Source: Thermoflexales bacterium (GTDB lineage: Bacteria; Chloroflexota; Anaerolineae; J036; Brachytrichaceae). Taken from it: 49,987 bases of DNA. The stretch covers positions 1-49,987 of the forward strand of contig JANWUW010000067.1 in NCBI GenBank assembly GCA_025057935.1. Direction: 5' to 3'. The translations under genes were made by a program, and so were the position numbers. The notes beneath the pieces are model-generated. The model saw only the letters and a list, made by a program, of their open reading frames with translations, was not told where the DNA came from and did no database searches. Shown here in pieces: positions 26,746 to 35,853 of the stretch (position 1 is its first letter; every line of letters begins with the position of its first letter).

Positions 26746-27711
26746 ATGAGAAAGGCTGACATTGTCAAGCACGTGCTGCGTTGGGTGGCGGGGGTTTTGC
26801 TGAGCGGCTGCGACGTGTTGAGCAATCCACTAACGCCATCACCAACTCCCAGCACTGCTGCCCCCACCACGCTCCCCGCAACGCTCACGCAGCAAGTGTT
26901 CCTGCCCTTCGTGCAGGTGCAAAGCGACTCTGCAAAGCAGGAGCCCCTCTCGTCAGGCTGGCGCGTGCTGTTCATCAACGGCGATCACATCCCCGAGAGC
27001 GGCTACCCACACTCGCGCGTGTACGACGACGGCAGCAAGCCGGAAAGCTTCTCGCGTCTGCGCGTCGAGGTGCTGGAGCAAGAGTTGGGCTTGCAGGTGG
27101 ACGAGTTCATCCTCACGCGCGAAGCGGCCATCACCCCAGAGCGCCTCGCGCCGTACCGCCTAGTGGTGCTCGGTTCGAATGGGCGTCCGCTCAGCGAGGC
27201 AGAAGTCAGTGCGCTCACCGCGTTCTACGAGCGCGGCGGGCGGGTGCTCACCTATGCCGACTTTCAGTACGGGCCAGATAACTGGGAAAGCGACAACCGC
27301 TTCCTGCGCCAATTCGGCATTGAGGTGTTGCCGGATAATTTCCAGCCTGCGACGGTGATCACCGATGTGGAAACCACGCACCCTATCTTTGCAGACGTGC
27401 GCGCCTTCGGCGTTGAGGGCGCAAGTCAGTTCATCGTGCGCGTGCACGTGCTCGGCGACCCTGTGATGGTGCTAGCAGCGTGCACGCCGCTCCTGCGCAG
27501 CGGCTGCGCCATCCGCCCTGAGGAGCAAGCGCTGCTGCTGCCTGGTGACCGCGTAGTGTGCACCTGGGTGCGCGAGAACGCCGCCGGCGGCAAGCTGGCA
27601 GGCACGTGCGACCGCAACACTTTCCACAACGGGTCGGGTCCCGGCTCCGATCTTGACCAGCACGACAACCGCACATACGCTCGTAACCTCTTCCGATGGC
27701 TCACGCAATGA
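26746..27711 (+). CDS. Lipoprotein with GATase/ThuA-like domain, unknown function
   Basis: A 321-residue protein. The N-terminus ends in a lipobox (GVLLSGC, Cys22), followed by a Pro/Thr/Ser-rich linker of about 25 residues. The globular part has [37 protein letters not shown] and [17 protein letters not shown], the pattern of class-I glutamine-amidotransferase-like folds in ThuA-like proteins; no catalytic Cys-His pair could be identified with confidence. It has a further region with four cysteines. Probably anchored to the outer face of the membrane. It overlaps the next gene by four bases (ATGA), so the two are coupled. Confidence 0.7.
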   Translation: MRKADIVKHVLRWVAGVLLSGCDVLSNPLTPSPTPSTAAPTTLPATLTQQVFLPFVQVQSDSAKQEPLSSGWRVLFINGDHIPESGYPHSRVYDDGSKPESFSRLRVEVLEQELGLQVDEFILTREAAITPERLAPYRLVVLGSNGRPLSEAEVSALTAFYERGGRVLTYADFQYGPDNWESDNRFLRQFGIEVLPDNFQPATVITDVETTHPIFADVRAFGVEGASQFIVRVHVLGDPVMVLAACTPLLRSGCAIRPEEQALLLPGDRVVCTWVRENAAGGKLAGTCDRNTFHNGSGPGSDLDQHDNRTYARNLFRWLTQ

Positions 27712-29930
27712 ATCGCCTCGAATCACATTCACCGCGTCTGCTTGCGCTGATCACCATCGCTTTTCTCGCGCTGTCGCTCATCTACAACGTCACCCTGCCG
27801 ATCTTCGAGGCACCCGACGAGGGTGCCCACTTTCACTACGCAAACTGGATCGCGGAACACGGCACGCTCCCTGAGCCACGCTTCGACACCCATGCGTTCC
27901 ACGAGGTGACTCAGCCGGCGCTTTACTACGCGCTGGTGGCGCTCGTGATTAAGCCGTTCGACCGCAGCAACCTCGACGAGCTTGACAACTTAAATGCAGA
28001 CTGGTTCCTCGACAAACTCAACACTGACGAGCATGGTCGTAAGGACTACACGCGCGTGCGCCAGCAGTATTTGCACACCGACGCCGAGCAGTGGCCTTAC
28101 CGCGGCGCAGTTTGGGCAGTGCGCGCAGCGCGCGCCTTTTCTGGCGTGCTCGGTGCGCTCACACTGCTGCTCGTGTACGCAACTGCGCGTCTGATCTTCG
28201 CGCCTGCCGTGCGCGCGCCCGCAGCGCTGATCGCCACTTCTCTGGTTGCTTTCAACCCGAAGTTCATCAGCATCAGCAGCACAGTGACCAACGACATCGC
28301 TATCACCTTGACGGCGACGGCGACAGGCTACTGGCTCGTGCGCTTGGCAAGGCACGCGACGCCGAAACGCGCGGACTACTTCGTGCTCGGCGCGTTGGTC
28401 GGCGCAGCGCTGCTAAGCAAACTGCAAGGGCTCGGCTTGCTCGTGCCGGCGCTAATCGCAGTGTTCGCGTTGCCCATGCCCAATGCGCAGGCTCGCCTGA
28501 GCGCCTGGCTCATACGCGGCGCTGCGCTGGTGCTCGGCCTCGTGATCGTCAGCGGATGGTGGATGGTGTGGAACACATTTAGCTATGGGCATCCGTTAGC
28601 CTTGGAGCAAGTACAGCGCGCCAACGCCTCGTTGGCACGTAAACCACCGCTATCGCCGCTCGAGGTAGCGCACACGCTGCCGCTGTGGTTCACCTCGTTT
28701 TGGGGCAACCTTGGCATCGAGCTGCACTTTCCTAGTTGGGTGGATGCAGCGTTTTTCACGGCGCTGGCGTTCGCAGCAGTGGGTCTTGGGATTGCGCTCG
28801 CGCGCAAGCGCACACTGCTCACCAGCAGCACAGCGCTTGCACTCCTGCTCATCTGGCTTGGCGTGCTCGCGGTGATGTTCGGTGTTTGGCTCAGCCGCTA
28901 CGTGGGCACGGAGAACGCGCGCCTGCTCATGCCGGGCGTGTTGCCCATCGCGCTGCTCGTGACCCTCGGTTGGTTAGCCTTAAGCGCGAGGTTGGCAGCC
29001 GCGCTTATTGCCGCTCTGCTTGCGCTTGCAGCCAGCGCGCCGCTGACAGTGATTCGCCCTGCCTATGCCCTGCCGCCCCTATTTGACCGCGAGATGCTGA
29101 TCACTACATTCAACCTGCCGCGCGGCAGCGCCTACACTGTGTTCGACGATCGCATCGAGCTGATCCACGCCGAGGTTGCGCCGCGCCGCGTTCGCCCAGG
29201 CGAGACGCTTAACGTCGTGGTTTACTGGGGCGCGCTTCAGGCCATGCCCGAGCGCAGCTATGCCGCCGTGATCGAATTGGTGCGGCTCGACGAAGGACGA
29301 ATCGCACAACGCTGGGCGATTCCCTATCAAGGCCGCTTCGCCACACGCCGCTGGCTGCCCGGGCGCTACTTCCGCGACGAATACTCTGTCCGCGTGCCTG
29401 AGTCCGTGCGCCCAGGCGCAGCCCGAGTGCAGATCAGCGTGCAATTGCTGCACACCGAAGCGATGGAAGATGAAGTCCGCGCCCCGATCCGCAACGCGCC
29501 AGAGCGTGCGCTGCTGATTGATCGCGTGAAGATCGAAGGCTCGCCAATGCCCCCGCCGACCACAACGCCAATCGCCATCTTCGACCGCGCCATGCAACTG
29601 CACCAGGTGGAAGCCGACGTGCAGCGCGTGCGGCTGGTGTGGTATGCCGCCCGCCCGCCTCGTGGCGACTACACTTTGTTCATCCACGCTCTAGACGCTT
29701 CAGGGCAGCTCCTCGCGCAGCAGGACGCACCGCCGTTCGACGGCGAATACCCTACCTCGCTGTGGGGACCAAATGAGGTCATCGAGGAAACGCGTGCATT
29801 TGCGCTACCACCTGCAACCGCACAGCTTCGCCTCGGCTGGTACGACGCTCAAGGGCAACGCGCCGAGGCGACACGTGCCGATGGCACGCCTTGGGCAGAT
29901 AACGTGGTCTACGTGTCAATCGCGCGTTGA
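27708..29930 (+). CDS. DUF2142-like/GT-C type membrane glycosyltransferase
   Basis: About 740 residues. Around ten membrane helices begin with FLALSLIYNVTLPIFEAPDEGAHF, where the acidic APDE motif in the first extracytoplasmic loop is typical of DUF2142 and related GT-C enzymes that use polyprenyl-phosphate sugars. FHEVTQPALYYALVAL and a conserved second loop follow. The C-terminal ~250 residues are soluble, with two beta-sandwich-like repeats (VRPGETLNVVVYWGAL and VRLVWYAARPPRGDYTLFIHA), probably outside the cell. Donor and acceptor are unknown. ATG 27708 was preferred over 27696 because of the ATGA overlap with the lipoprotein stop. Confidence 0.75.
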   Translation: MNRLESHSPRLLALITIAFLALSLIYNVTLPIFEAPDEGAHFHYANWIAEHGTLPEPRFDTHAFHEVTQPALYYALVALVIKPFDRSNLDELDNLNADWFLDKLNTDEHGRKDYTRVRQQYLHTDAEQWPYRGAVWAVRAARAFSGVLGALTLLLVYATARLIFAPAVRAPAALIATSLVAFNPKFISISSTVTNDIAITLTATATGYWLVRLARHATPKRADYFVLGALVGAALLSKLQGLGLLVPALIAVFALPMPNAQARLSAWLIRGAALVLGLVIVSGWWMVWNTFSYGHPLALEQVQRANASLARKPPLSPLEVAHTLPLWFTSFWGNLGIELHFPSWVDAAFFTALAFAAVGLGIALARKRTLLTSSTALALLLIWLGVLAVMFGVWLSRYVGTENARLLMPGVLPIALLVTLGWLALSARLAAALIAALLALAASAPLTVIRPAYALPPLFDREMLITTFNLPRGSAYTVFDDRIELIHAEVAPRRVRPGETLNVVVYWGALQAMPERSYAAVIELVRLDEGRIAQRWAIPYQGRFATRRWLPGRYFRDEYSVRVPESVRPGAARVQISVQLLHTEAMEDEVRAPIRNAPERALLIDRVKIEGSPMPPPTTTPIAIFDRAMQLHQVEADVQRVRLVWYAARPPRGDYTLFIHALDASGQLLAQQDAPPFDGEYPTSLWGPNEVIEETRAFALPPATAQLRLGWYDAQGQRAEATRADGTPWADNVVYVSIAR

Positions 29931-29940
29931 CACGCTCTCC

Positions 29941-31977
29941 ATGGACGCCATGCACAACCGACTTCGCCGATTGTCCCTTCTTACGCTCCTCGCTGTCTCA
30001 CTAGGTTTAGCCGCGCCCGCGCGCGCGCGCCCGCCTCTCGACGTGTTGCCGCCCGGGTTCAAGGCAGAAGTGATCGTAAGCGGACTTGAGTTGCCCACCA
30101 CCTTTGCCTTTGCCCCCGATGGTCGCATCTTCATCGCCGAGAAAGCTGGGCGAGTGAAAGTGTGGAAAGACGGCGTGACCTACACACGCCCACTGATTGA
30201 CCTCACTGAAGAAGTCAACAGCTTCATTGACCGCGGCTTGATCGGCATGGCGCTCGATCCCAAGTTTGCCGAGAATGGCTGGATTTACCTCTTCTACACT
30301 TGGGACGCGCCCGGCGATGAAAAGGACGCTGACGGTCCACGGCGCGGGCGTTTGGTGCGCTATACCGTCATGGGTGACGTCGCTGACCCCGAAAGCGCCT
30401 TCGTTCTGCTGGATGATCACTGGACATACACGCAGAACCACTCCGTCGGCACGATCAAGTTCGATCGCCAGGGCTACCTGTGGGCTTCGATGGGCGAAGG
30501 CGCGCTCTCGGCGGATCCCGGCGAGCTAGCGCTCAAAGCACAGTCAATTGACAACCTGCAAGGCAAGATCATCCGCATTGACCCGCGCACAGGCGAGGGC
30601 GTGCCTGGCAATCCCTTCTTCGATCCTCAAAACCCAAAGCGCGCGCGCTCGCGCGTCTGGGCGTATGGCTTTCGCAATCCTTTCCGCTTCGCGCTCCACC
30701 CAGAGACTGGGTTGCCCTACGTGGGCGATGTGGGCTGGAACACCTATGAGTCGCTCATGATCGCAACACCAGGGGCAAACTTTGGCTGGCCTTGTGTCGA
30801 AGGGCCGGTGGACATCCCTCGCTTCCAAAATGACCCTGCTTGCCGCGGCGTCAACGCGAAGACGAGCACCCCGAAAGCGCTCACCTACCATCACAACAAC
30901 CAGAACGCCTCCGTGACAGCGGGCGATTTCAACACTGCAGATCATTTTCCGCCAGAGATGAAGGGCAATTTCTTCTGGGGTGATTACTCCACGCAAAAGA
31001 TTTGGCGCACTGTGCTCGACGCGCAAGGCAACTTCAAAGAAACCCTCGTCTTCGCAGAGCAAATGGGCGAGCCTGTGGACATCCAGTTCGGCCCCGATGG
31101 CGCGCTGTGGTACCTGTCAATTTACTCGCGCGGCTTAGTGCGTATCACCTACGAAGGCAGGCCGTTGCGCCCTCTAGCGACGATCACTGCGACCAAGCCT
31201 GCACCCGGACCCGAAGCGCGCATCCTCAGTCCTCACGATGGCGACACTTATCTCGGCGGGCAGTTCATCCGCTTGCGCGGCGCGGCGCGCAACGCTACGC
31301 GCGTTCAGTGGTCTGTCGCCCGCAACGAAGCTGGGAAAACAAGCACCGTGCTTCAAGCAGAAGGGCTAACTGCTGTGCTCGCCATGCCTAGGGACCTCAG
31401 CGACGAGGGTTACTTAGAGGCGGTCTTCAGCGCCACTGACGCTGAGGGGCGCACCGCAAGGCAGCGCATTCGCCTCTACCCCATGCCAAGCGATGGATAT
31501 ATCCGCTCATGGTGGCTGAACGGCAGCTACCCATGGCGCACGCTGGACGACGATGTGCTTCCTGGCGGCGAAGCGCGTTACATCCCCACGCCCCTCGACA
31601 AGCGCGCGTGGGCGATCCACACACCTTCGCGCAACGTGGATCTCAAGCGCTACCTCGCGCCTTCTTACAGAAGCGTTGCCTACGCCTTCGTGTGGATTGT
31701 GTCGCCTGAAGAGCGCAAGGGACTGCTCGGCATGAACTCCGATGATGGCATCGCTGCCTGGTTGAACGGCGAGCTGATTTGGCGGAACAAAGTGAGCCGC
31801 TTCCTCCCCGACGACACGCGCGACATTGACCTGCCGCCGATCACGCTGAAGAAGGGCTACAACGCTCTGCTCATCAAAGTAGACAACAACGAGGGTGAGT
31901 GGCGCTTCAAGGCGCGTGTGCTCAACCCAGACGGCTCAATCATGCGTGACGTTGTGGTGAAGATGGTGCGCCCGTAG
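29941..31977 (+). CDS. Secreted glucose/sorbosone dehydrogenase-like beta-propeller protein
   Basis: About 679 residues. A signal peptide (LSLLTLLAVSLGLAAPARA) is followed by a six-bladed PQQ sugar-dehydrogenase-like domain: LPTTFAFAPDGRIFIAEKAG, RGLIGMALDPKFAENGWIYL, QNHSVGTIKFDRQGYLWAS, VWAYGFRNPFRFALHPETG, YVGDVGWNTYE and GANFGWPCVEG. After about residue 420 come an Ig-like segment (ILSPHDGDTYLGG) and a C-terminal beta-sandwich (GMNSDDGIAAWLNGELIW, KKGYNALLIKVDNNEGEW) resembling sugar-binding PA14-type domains. Aldose oxidation with PQQ is inferred by family; many such domains lack shown activity. It follows the GT-like gene by ten bases. Confidence 0.85.
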   Translation: MDAMHNRLRRLSLLTLLAVSLGLAAPARARPPLDVLPPGFKAEVIVSGLELPTTFAFAPDGRIFIAEKAGRVKVWKDGVTYTRPLIDLTEEVNSFIDRGLIGMALDPKFAENGWIYLFYTWDAPGDEKDADGPRRGRLVRYTVMGDVADPESAFVLLDDHWTYTQNHSVGTIKFDRQGYLWASMGEGALSADPGELALKAQSIDNLQGKIIRIDPRTGEGVPGNPFFDPQNPKRARSRVWAYGFRNPFRFALHPETGLPYVGDVGWNTYESLMIATPGANFGWPCVEGPVDIPRFQNDPACRGVNAKTSTPKALTYHHNNQNASVTAGDFNTADHFPPEMKGNFFWGDYSTQKIWRTVLDAQGNFKETLVFAEQMGEPVDIQFGPDGALWYLSIYSRGLVRITYEGRPLRPLATITATKPAPGPEARILSPHDGDTYLGGQFIRLRGAARNATRVQWSVARNEAGKTSTVLQAEGLTAVLAMPRDLSDEGYLEAVFSATDAEGRTARQRIRLYPMPSDGYIRSWWLNGSYPWRTLDDDVLPGGEARYIPTPLDKRAWAIHTPSRNVDLKRYLAPSYRSVAYAFVWIVSPEERKGLLGMNSDDGIAAWLNGELIWRNKVSRFLPDDTRDIDLPPITLKKGYNALLIKVDNNEGEWRFKARVLNPDGSIMRDVVVKMVRP

Positions 31978-31997
31978 AGGGCATCGCCAACCGCAAT

Positions 31998-32783
31998 TCA
32001 ATGACGGTGGGTCAGCAGCTCCAATATACGGAGCAAGTCTGGACCACGCAGTTGAATTTGCGCGAGGCTTAGGTTCAGCAACACGTAGAACAGCGTGAGC
32101 AGCTGATCGCCTGCTTGCCACACGCCAAACTTGGCGAAGCTGCTGCGCGGCACTGCAAATGCGCCAGAGAGCGTCTGGCGCGCTATCACCCAGCCGCTGC
32201 GCAAGCACACCACTGCGTCGGGCGTATGTTCAGGGCGCACGACGCCCGCCTCGATCAGCGCTTTGAGCTGCTGGTGGAGCTTGCGCGCATCCTCCGCCTC
32301 GTTAGCGATCGCGTATCCGAGATAGGGGTTGAGCTTGTCGTCCGAAAGTTGGGCGTAGCGCGCGCCGAAGATGCCGAGGTGGTGCGTGGGCGATACATCG
32401 TGAGCGGTGGCTTTTGCGCGTTGCAGTCGCTTGAACGAAGCAATGTTCATGAGCGCTTCAGTGAATTGCGCCTCATCAAGATGCAGGCGCACGTCGAAGG
32501 CTGCGTAGACATACTCACAAGCGATCGAGTGCCCGCCGAGCGGCAGCGCGTAGAGCGCGTCGTAGATCAGCGTGAGCGCGGCGCTAGTGGATTCGCCTTC
32601 TAGAGATGAGAAGACGTTGCCGAACATCAGCCCGAAGCGCGCAGGCAGCATAGGGCGCAGCACTGCTTCGGCAAACATGCGATGCAGCTCAGCCGTTGAG
32701 TGCTCAGGGCGGAACACGTCCCCCGTTTGCAGACGCTGGGCTATCGTGTGCGTATGATGACGGATGGCGTCGAGGAGATGCAT
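31998..32783 (-). CDS. DUF6602-like protein, nuclease residues apparently lost
   Basis: A 261-residue soluble protein. Residues about 30-130 read like the DUF6602 fold: LPARFGLMFGNVFSS, STSAALTLIYD, ACEYVYAAFDVRLHLDEAQFTEALMNIASFKRLQRA. In family members as I recall them the pattern is SxQxDxxIYD...ExVxAxIEVKxxL, a PD-(D/E)XK-like arrangement. Here the first aspartate is replaced by a hydrophobic residue, E by D and K by R. The protein may therefore be a non-catalytic descendant that binds nucleic acid or a partner. It faces the PQQ-type gene tail-to-tail (20 bases) and is divergent from asnS. Function is unknown. Confidence 0.55.
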   Translation of the reverse strand: MHLLDAIRHHTHTIAQRLQTGDVFRPEHSTAELHRMFAEAVLRPMLPARFGLMFGNVFSSLEGESTSAALTLIYDALYALPLGGHSIACEYVYAAFDVRLHLDEAQFTEALMNIASFKRLQRAKATAHDVSPTHHLGIFGARYAQLSDDKLNPYLGYAIANEAEDARKLHQQLKALIEAGVVRPEHTPDAVVCLRSGWVIARQTLSGAFAVPRSSFAKFGVWQAGDQLLTLFYVLLNLSLAQIQLRGPDLLRILELLTHRH

Positions 32784-32823
32784 GAACTGCTAACCCGTGC
32801 CAAGTTTACTCCACCCCGCCGAC

Positions 32824-32829
32824 TACAAT
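32824..32829 (+). promoter_or_regulatory. -10 box of asnS
   Basis: TACAAT seven bases before ATG 32837, with no Shine-Dalgarno. A start seven bases downstream falls on the ATG itself. Confidence 0.55.
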
Positions 32830-32836
32830 TTGTTGC

Positions 32837-34213
32837 ATGACCCTCGCGCGCATCCGAGACCTGCCTCAGCACGTCGGCGAAACTGTCACTCTGCAGGGCT
32901 GGCTTTACAACCGCACGAGCAAGGGCAAATTGGTCTTTCTGCAAGTTCGCGACGGCACAGGCATTTGCCAATGTGTCGTGTTCAGACCCAGCGTGGGCGA
33001 TGAACTTTTCGCCATCGCGGACAAACTCACCCTAGAGAGCAGCCTCATTGTCACAGGTACTGTGCGCGCCGACACGCGTGCGCCCGGAGTCCCTGGCGGC
33101 TATGAGTTAGACGTGCACACGCTTCAGGTTGTGCACCGTGCCGAAGAATATCCCATCGGACCCAAAGAGCACGGTGTGGAATTCTTGATGGATCATCGCC
33201 ACCTTTGGATCCGCTCCGCGCGCCAGTGGGCGGTGTTGCGCGTGCGCGCTACGGTGATGCGCGCTATTCGCGCTTGGCTCGATAGCCACGGCTTCCTCGA
33301 GGTCACCACTCCTGTGCTGACGCCCAGCGCTGCCGAAGGCACCACTACGCTCTTTGAGGTGGATTACTTCGGTGAGAAGGCTTATCTCGCGCAGACCGGT
33401 CAGCTCTACAACGAGGCAGCGATTTTCTCTTTCGGTCGCGTCTACTGCTTCGGTCCCACCTTCCGCGCCGAGAAGAGCAAAACGCGCCGCCATCTCACCG
33501 AGTTCTGGATGGTTGAGCCCGAGATCGCCTTTTGTGACCTCGACCAGCTTCTGGAAATCGAAGAGCAGTTCGTCACAGACATTGTGCACACCGCGCTGCG
33601 CGAAAACGCCAACGAGCTAAAGCTGCTCGGGCGCGATACGCGCAAGCTAGAACGCGTGCAGCCGCCGTTCCCACGCATCACCTACGATGAAGCCATTGCG
33701 CGACTAAAAGATGTGCAGGCGCGCCTGCAGCGCGGCGAAACTGTGTCCAACTGCGATGGCGAGCCCTTGCAAGACGTGCCTGATCCTGCACTGTTGGACA
33801 TCACTTGGGGGATGGACTTCGGCAGCCCTCACGAGACGGTGCTCACGCAGCTCTTCGATCGACCTGTGTTCGTCACGGGGTTTCCCACTGCGGTCAAGGC
33901 GTTTTATATGCAACCCTACCCCGAGCGCCCTGAGATATGCAAGAGCGCGGATCTGCTCGCGCCTGAAGGCTACGGCGAGATCATCGGCGGCAGCGAACGC
34001 ATCAGCGACGCAGCGCTGCTGGAGCAGCGCATCCGCGAACACGGTCTGCCACTCGAAGCCTACCGCTGGTATGTGGATCTGCGTCGCTACGGCAGCGTGC
34101 CACACAGCGGCTTCGGCTTGGGCGTGGAGCGAACAGTGGCGTGGATTTGCGGCATCGAACACGTGCGCGAAGCCTCGCCCTTCCCTCGCCTGCTCAACCG
34201 CATTTACCCCTAG
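32837..34213 (+). CDS. asnS: Asparaginyl-tRNA synthetase
   Basis: A 458-residue class IIb aminoacyl-tRNA synthetase charging tRNA-Asn. The N-terminal OB fold covers about 12-110 ([26 protein letters not shown]). The catalytic core shows motif 2 [25 protein letters not shown] and motif 3 [15 protein letters not shown], plus [11 protein letters not shown]. The asparagine-type spacing and the HLTEFWMVE(P/A)E form favour AsnRS over AspRS. Motif 1 is [17 protein letters not shown]. The gene is transcribed leaderless if the -10 box is correct. The TauE-type gene begins six bases after its stop. Confidence 0.95.
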   Translation: MTLARIRDLPQHVGETVTLQGWLYNRTSKGKLVFLQVRDGTGICQCVVFRPSVGDELFAIADKLTLESSLIVTGTVRADTRAPGVPGGYELDVHTLQVVHRAEEYPIGPKEHGVEFLMDHRHLWIRSARQWAVLRVRATVMRAIRAWLDSHGFLEVTTPVLTPSAAEGTTTLFEVDYFGEKAYLAQTGQLYNEAAIFSFGRVYCFGPTFRAEKSKTRRHLTEFWMVEPEIAFCDLDQLLEIEEQFVTDIVHTALRENANELKLLGRDTRKLERVQPPFPRITYDEAIARLKDVQARLQRGETVSNCDGEPLQDVPDPALLDITWGMDFGSPHETVLTQLFDRPVFVTGFPTAVKAFYMQPYPERPEICKSADLLAPEGYGEIIGGSERISDAALLEQRIREHGLPLEAYRWYVDLRRYGSVPHSGFGLGVERTVAWICGIEHVREASPFPRLLNRIYP

Positions 34214-34218
34214 GACCG

Positions 34219-34992
34219 ATGTCGTCGTTCTCGACAACACAGTGGGCGCTGGGGGCGCTCGCGGCATGGCTCATCGGAGTTTCAAAAACCGGCCTCCCGG
34301 GTGCAGGCATGTTAGTCGTGCCGCTGATGGCGCTGGTGTTCGAGCAGCGCGAAGGCGTCGGTGCTACGCTCTTGTTGCTGCTGGCAGCCGATGTGTTTGC
34401 TGTAGCGTGGTATCGGCAACATGCGCGCTGGGACACGCTGCGCGCTTTGGCGCCGTGGGTGGGCATCGGCATTGTGCTCGGTGCTGCTGCGCTGTGGCTC
34501 ATCGGTGAGGACGCCAAAGGGCGCGATCAAGTCAATCGCGTGATCGGCGCGTTAGTGCTGATCATGCTCAGCTTAAGCCTGATCAACCAGAAGCTGGGCA
34601 ACTTCCTGCAGCCACGCAGCACACTCGGGATCGCGCTCACCGGCAGCACCGCGGGGTTTGCGACCACAGTCTCAAACGCCGCAGGTCCGATCCTCACCAT
34701 TTACCTTTCGGCGCTGCACTTGCCCAAATTTGCCTTCATCGGCACCACAGCGTGGTTCTTTCTCATCTTCAACGCGGCGAAGGTGCCCGTCTACGCCGCG
34801 CTCACTGCGCTCGATCCTTCGCGTGCCTTGTTCACAACACGCGGCTTCGTGTTCGACCTTGTGCTGCTGCCCGCCATTCTGCTGGGCGCGCTTGCAGGGC
34901 GCTGGCTGCTGCCACGCGTATCGCAGACGTTGTTCAACGGCGCAGCGCTTAGCCTAGCAGCTCTGGCAGCGCTGCGGCTATTGGTGGGATGA
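34219..34992 (+). CDS. TauE/SafE-family sulfite or anion exporter
   Basis: A 257-residue membrane protein with about eight helices in two repeats. The TauE/SafE pattern is GVSKTGLPGAGMLVVPLMAL near the N-terminus, and STAGFATTVSNAAGPILTIYLSALHLPK in the second half. Members export sulfite, sulfoacetate or other organic anions; no sulfur gene adjoins, so the substrate is open. The start at 34219 was chosen over 34141, which lies inside asnS. Its stop overlaps the ATG of the acetyltransferase gene (ATGA). Confidence 0.88.
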   Translation: MSSFSTTQWALGALAAWLIGVSKTGLPGAGMLVVPLMALVFEQREGVGATLLLLLAADVFAVAWYRQHARWDTLRALAPWVGIGIVLGAAALWLIGEDAKGRDQVNRVIGALVLIMLSLSLINQKLGNFLQPRSTLGIALTGSTAGFATTVSNAAGPILTIYLSALHLPKFAFIGTTAWFFLIFNAAKVPVYAALTALDPSRALFTTRGFVFDLVLLPAILLGALAGRWLLPRVSQTLFNGAALSLAALAALRLLVG

Positions 34993-35540
34993 GCACAAGT
35001 GAGAGGCGTGAGCTAGTGCCCGTGACACGCGCACTGCGCCATGTGGTGCGCGCGTTGTTTGAGCTCTACGCCTATGACTTTAGCTCCTTCACGGGGGCAG
35101 ATGTTAACGAAGCGGGACGCTACACAGATGCGGATTTCTTGCGCGGCTGGCGCTATAACGGCGACCAGGACACGTGGCTGTTCCTGTTGCGCGTTGCAGG
35201 ACACTGGGCGGGCTTCGCATGGGTTGGGCGCGGCAGCTTCGTCATGCCCGAAGCTGCACATGCCCACTGGTTGATGGAAGAATTCTTCATCCTGCGCAAG
35301 TATCGACGCCAAGGACATGGCACATGGCTTGCAGGTCAAGTGTTCGCGCGTTTCCCAGGTACGTGGGAGGTCGGCGAGCTTGCGGCAAACATACCTGCGC
35401 AGCACTTCTGGCGCACAGTGATTCAACGTCTCGTCGGCAGCTTTGAGGAACACTGCGTGAACAATGCGCGTTGGCAGGGCATAGTGCAAATCTTTCAATG
35501 CCACTCGGGCTGCCAAGAGCAACCACAAGCGGGCGCGTAG
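34989..35540 (+). CDS. GNAT-family N-acetyltransferase
   Basis: A 183-residue protein of the GNAT fold. LFELYAYDFSSFTGADVNEAGRY lies in the N-terminal helix region, then GFAWVGRGSF and the acetyl-CoA loop EEFFILRKYRRQGHGTWLAGQVF, in which RRQGHG is the pyrophosphate-binding Q/RxxGxG/A motif. ANIPAQHFWRTVI is the typical C-terminal N-x-x-A-x-x-F-(W/Y) element. The substrate cannot be predicted. It is translationally coupled to the exporter gene by ATGA overlap. Confidence 0.85.
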   Translation: MSTSERRELVPVTRALRHVVRALFELYAYDFSSFTGADVNEAGRYTDADFLRGWRYNGDQDTWLFLLRVAGHWAGFAWVGRGSFVMPEAAHAHWLMEEFFILRKYRRQGHGTWLAGQVFARFPGTWEVGELAANIPAQHFWRTVIQRLVGSFEEHCVNNARWQGIVQIFQCHSGCQEQPQAGA

Positions 35541-35853
35541 TGGCGCGGTGTGTCTTTCGCTCAGCTCGACGACGGCTTGTGACCTTTCACGCGCTGATCG
35601 CTAAGTTCGCGCATTTTCGATCCCCGACGAGGCAACTTCGGCGAGGCGACTTCCAGCGTAGACGCCCAGACAGAGCAGCACTTCCAGCAAGCGCTGCGCC
35701 ATCTGCTTTAAGGGCGCACGAGCGGGCGCTCGACGCAGCCACGCATGGCTCCCAGCAGCTCGCGCGGAACAAAAGCGTGCTTCACGCCGTCTTCAACAAT
35801 TAGATAGATAATCTCTGAAGGACGCGCCTCTCGACACAAGCAAGGAGGTCACC
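35541..35853. other. 313-base intergenic region with possible gene remnants
   Basis: On the plus strand it holds the promoter and leader of the macroglobulin-like gene: GATAAT at 35807-35812 and AGGAGGT at 35843-35849. On the minus strand two short open stretches look protein-like. Positions about 35835-35708 encode SEIIYLIVEDGVKHAFVPRE and continue to a TAA. Positions 35702-35601 encode a 33-residue frame starting MAQRLLEVLLCLGVYAG. Neither has a ribosome site or a homologue I recognise. They may be a decayed gene or chance. Confidence 0.3.
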
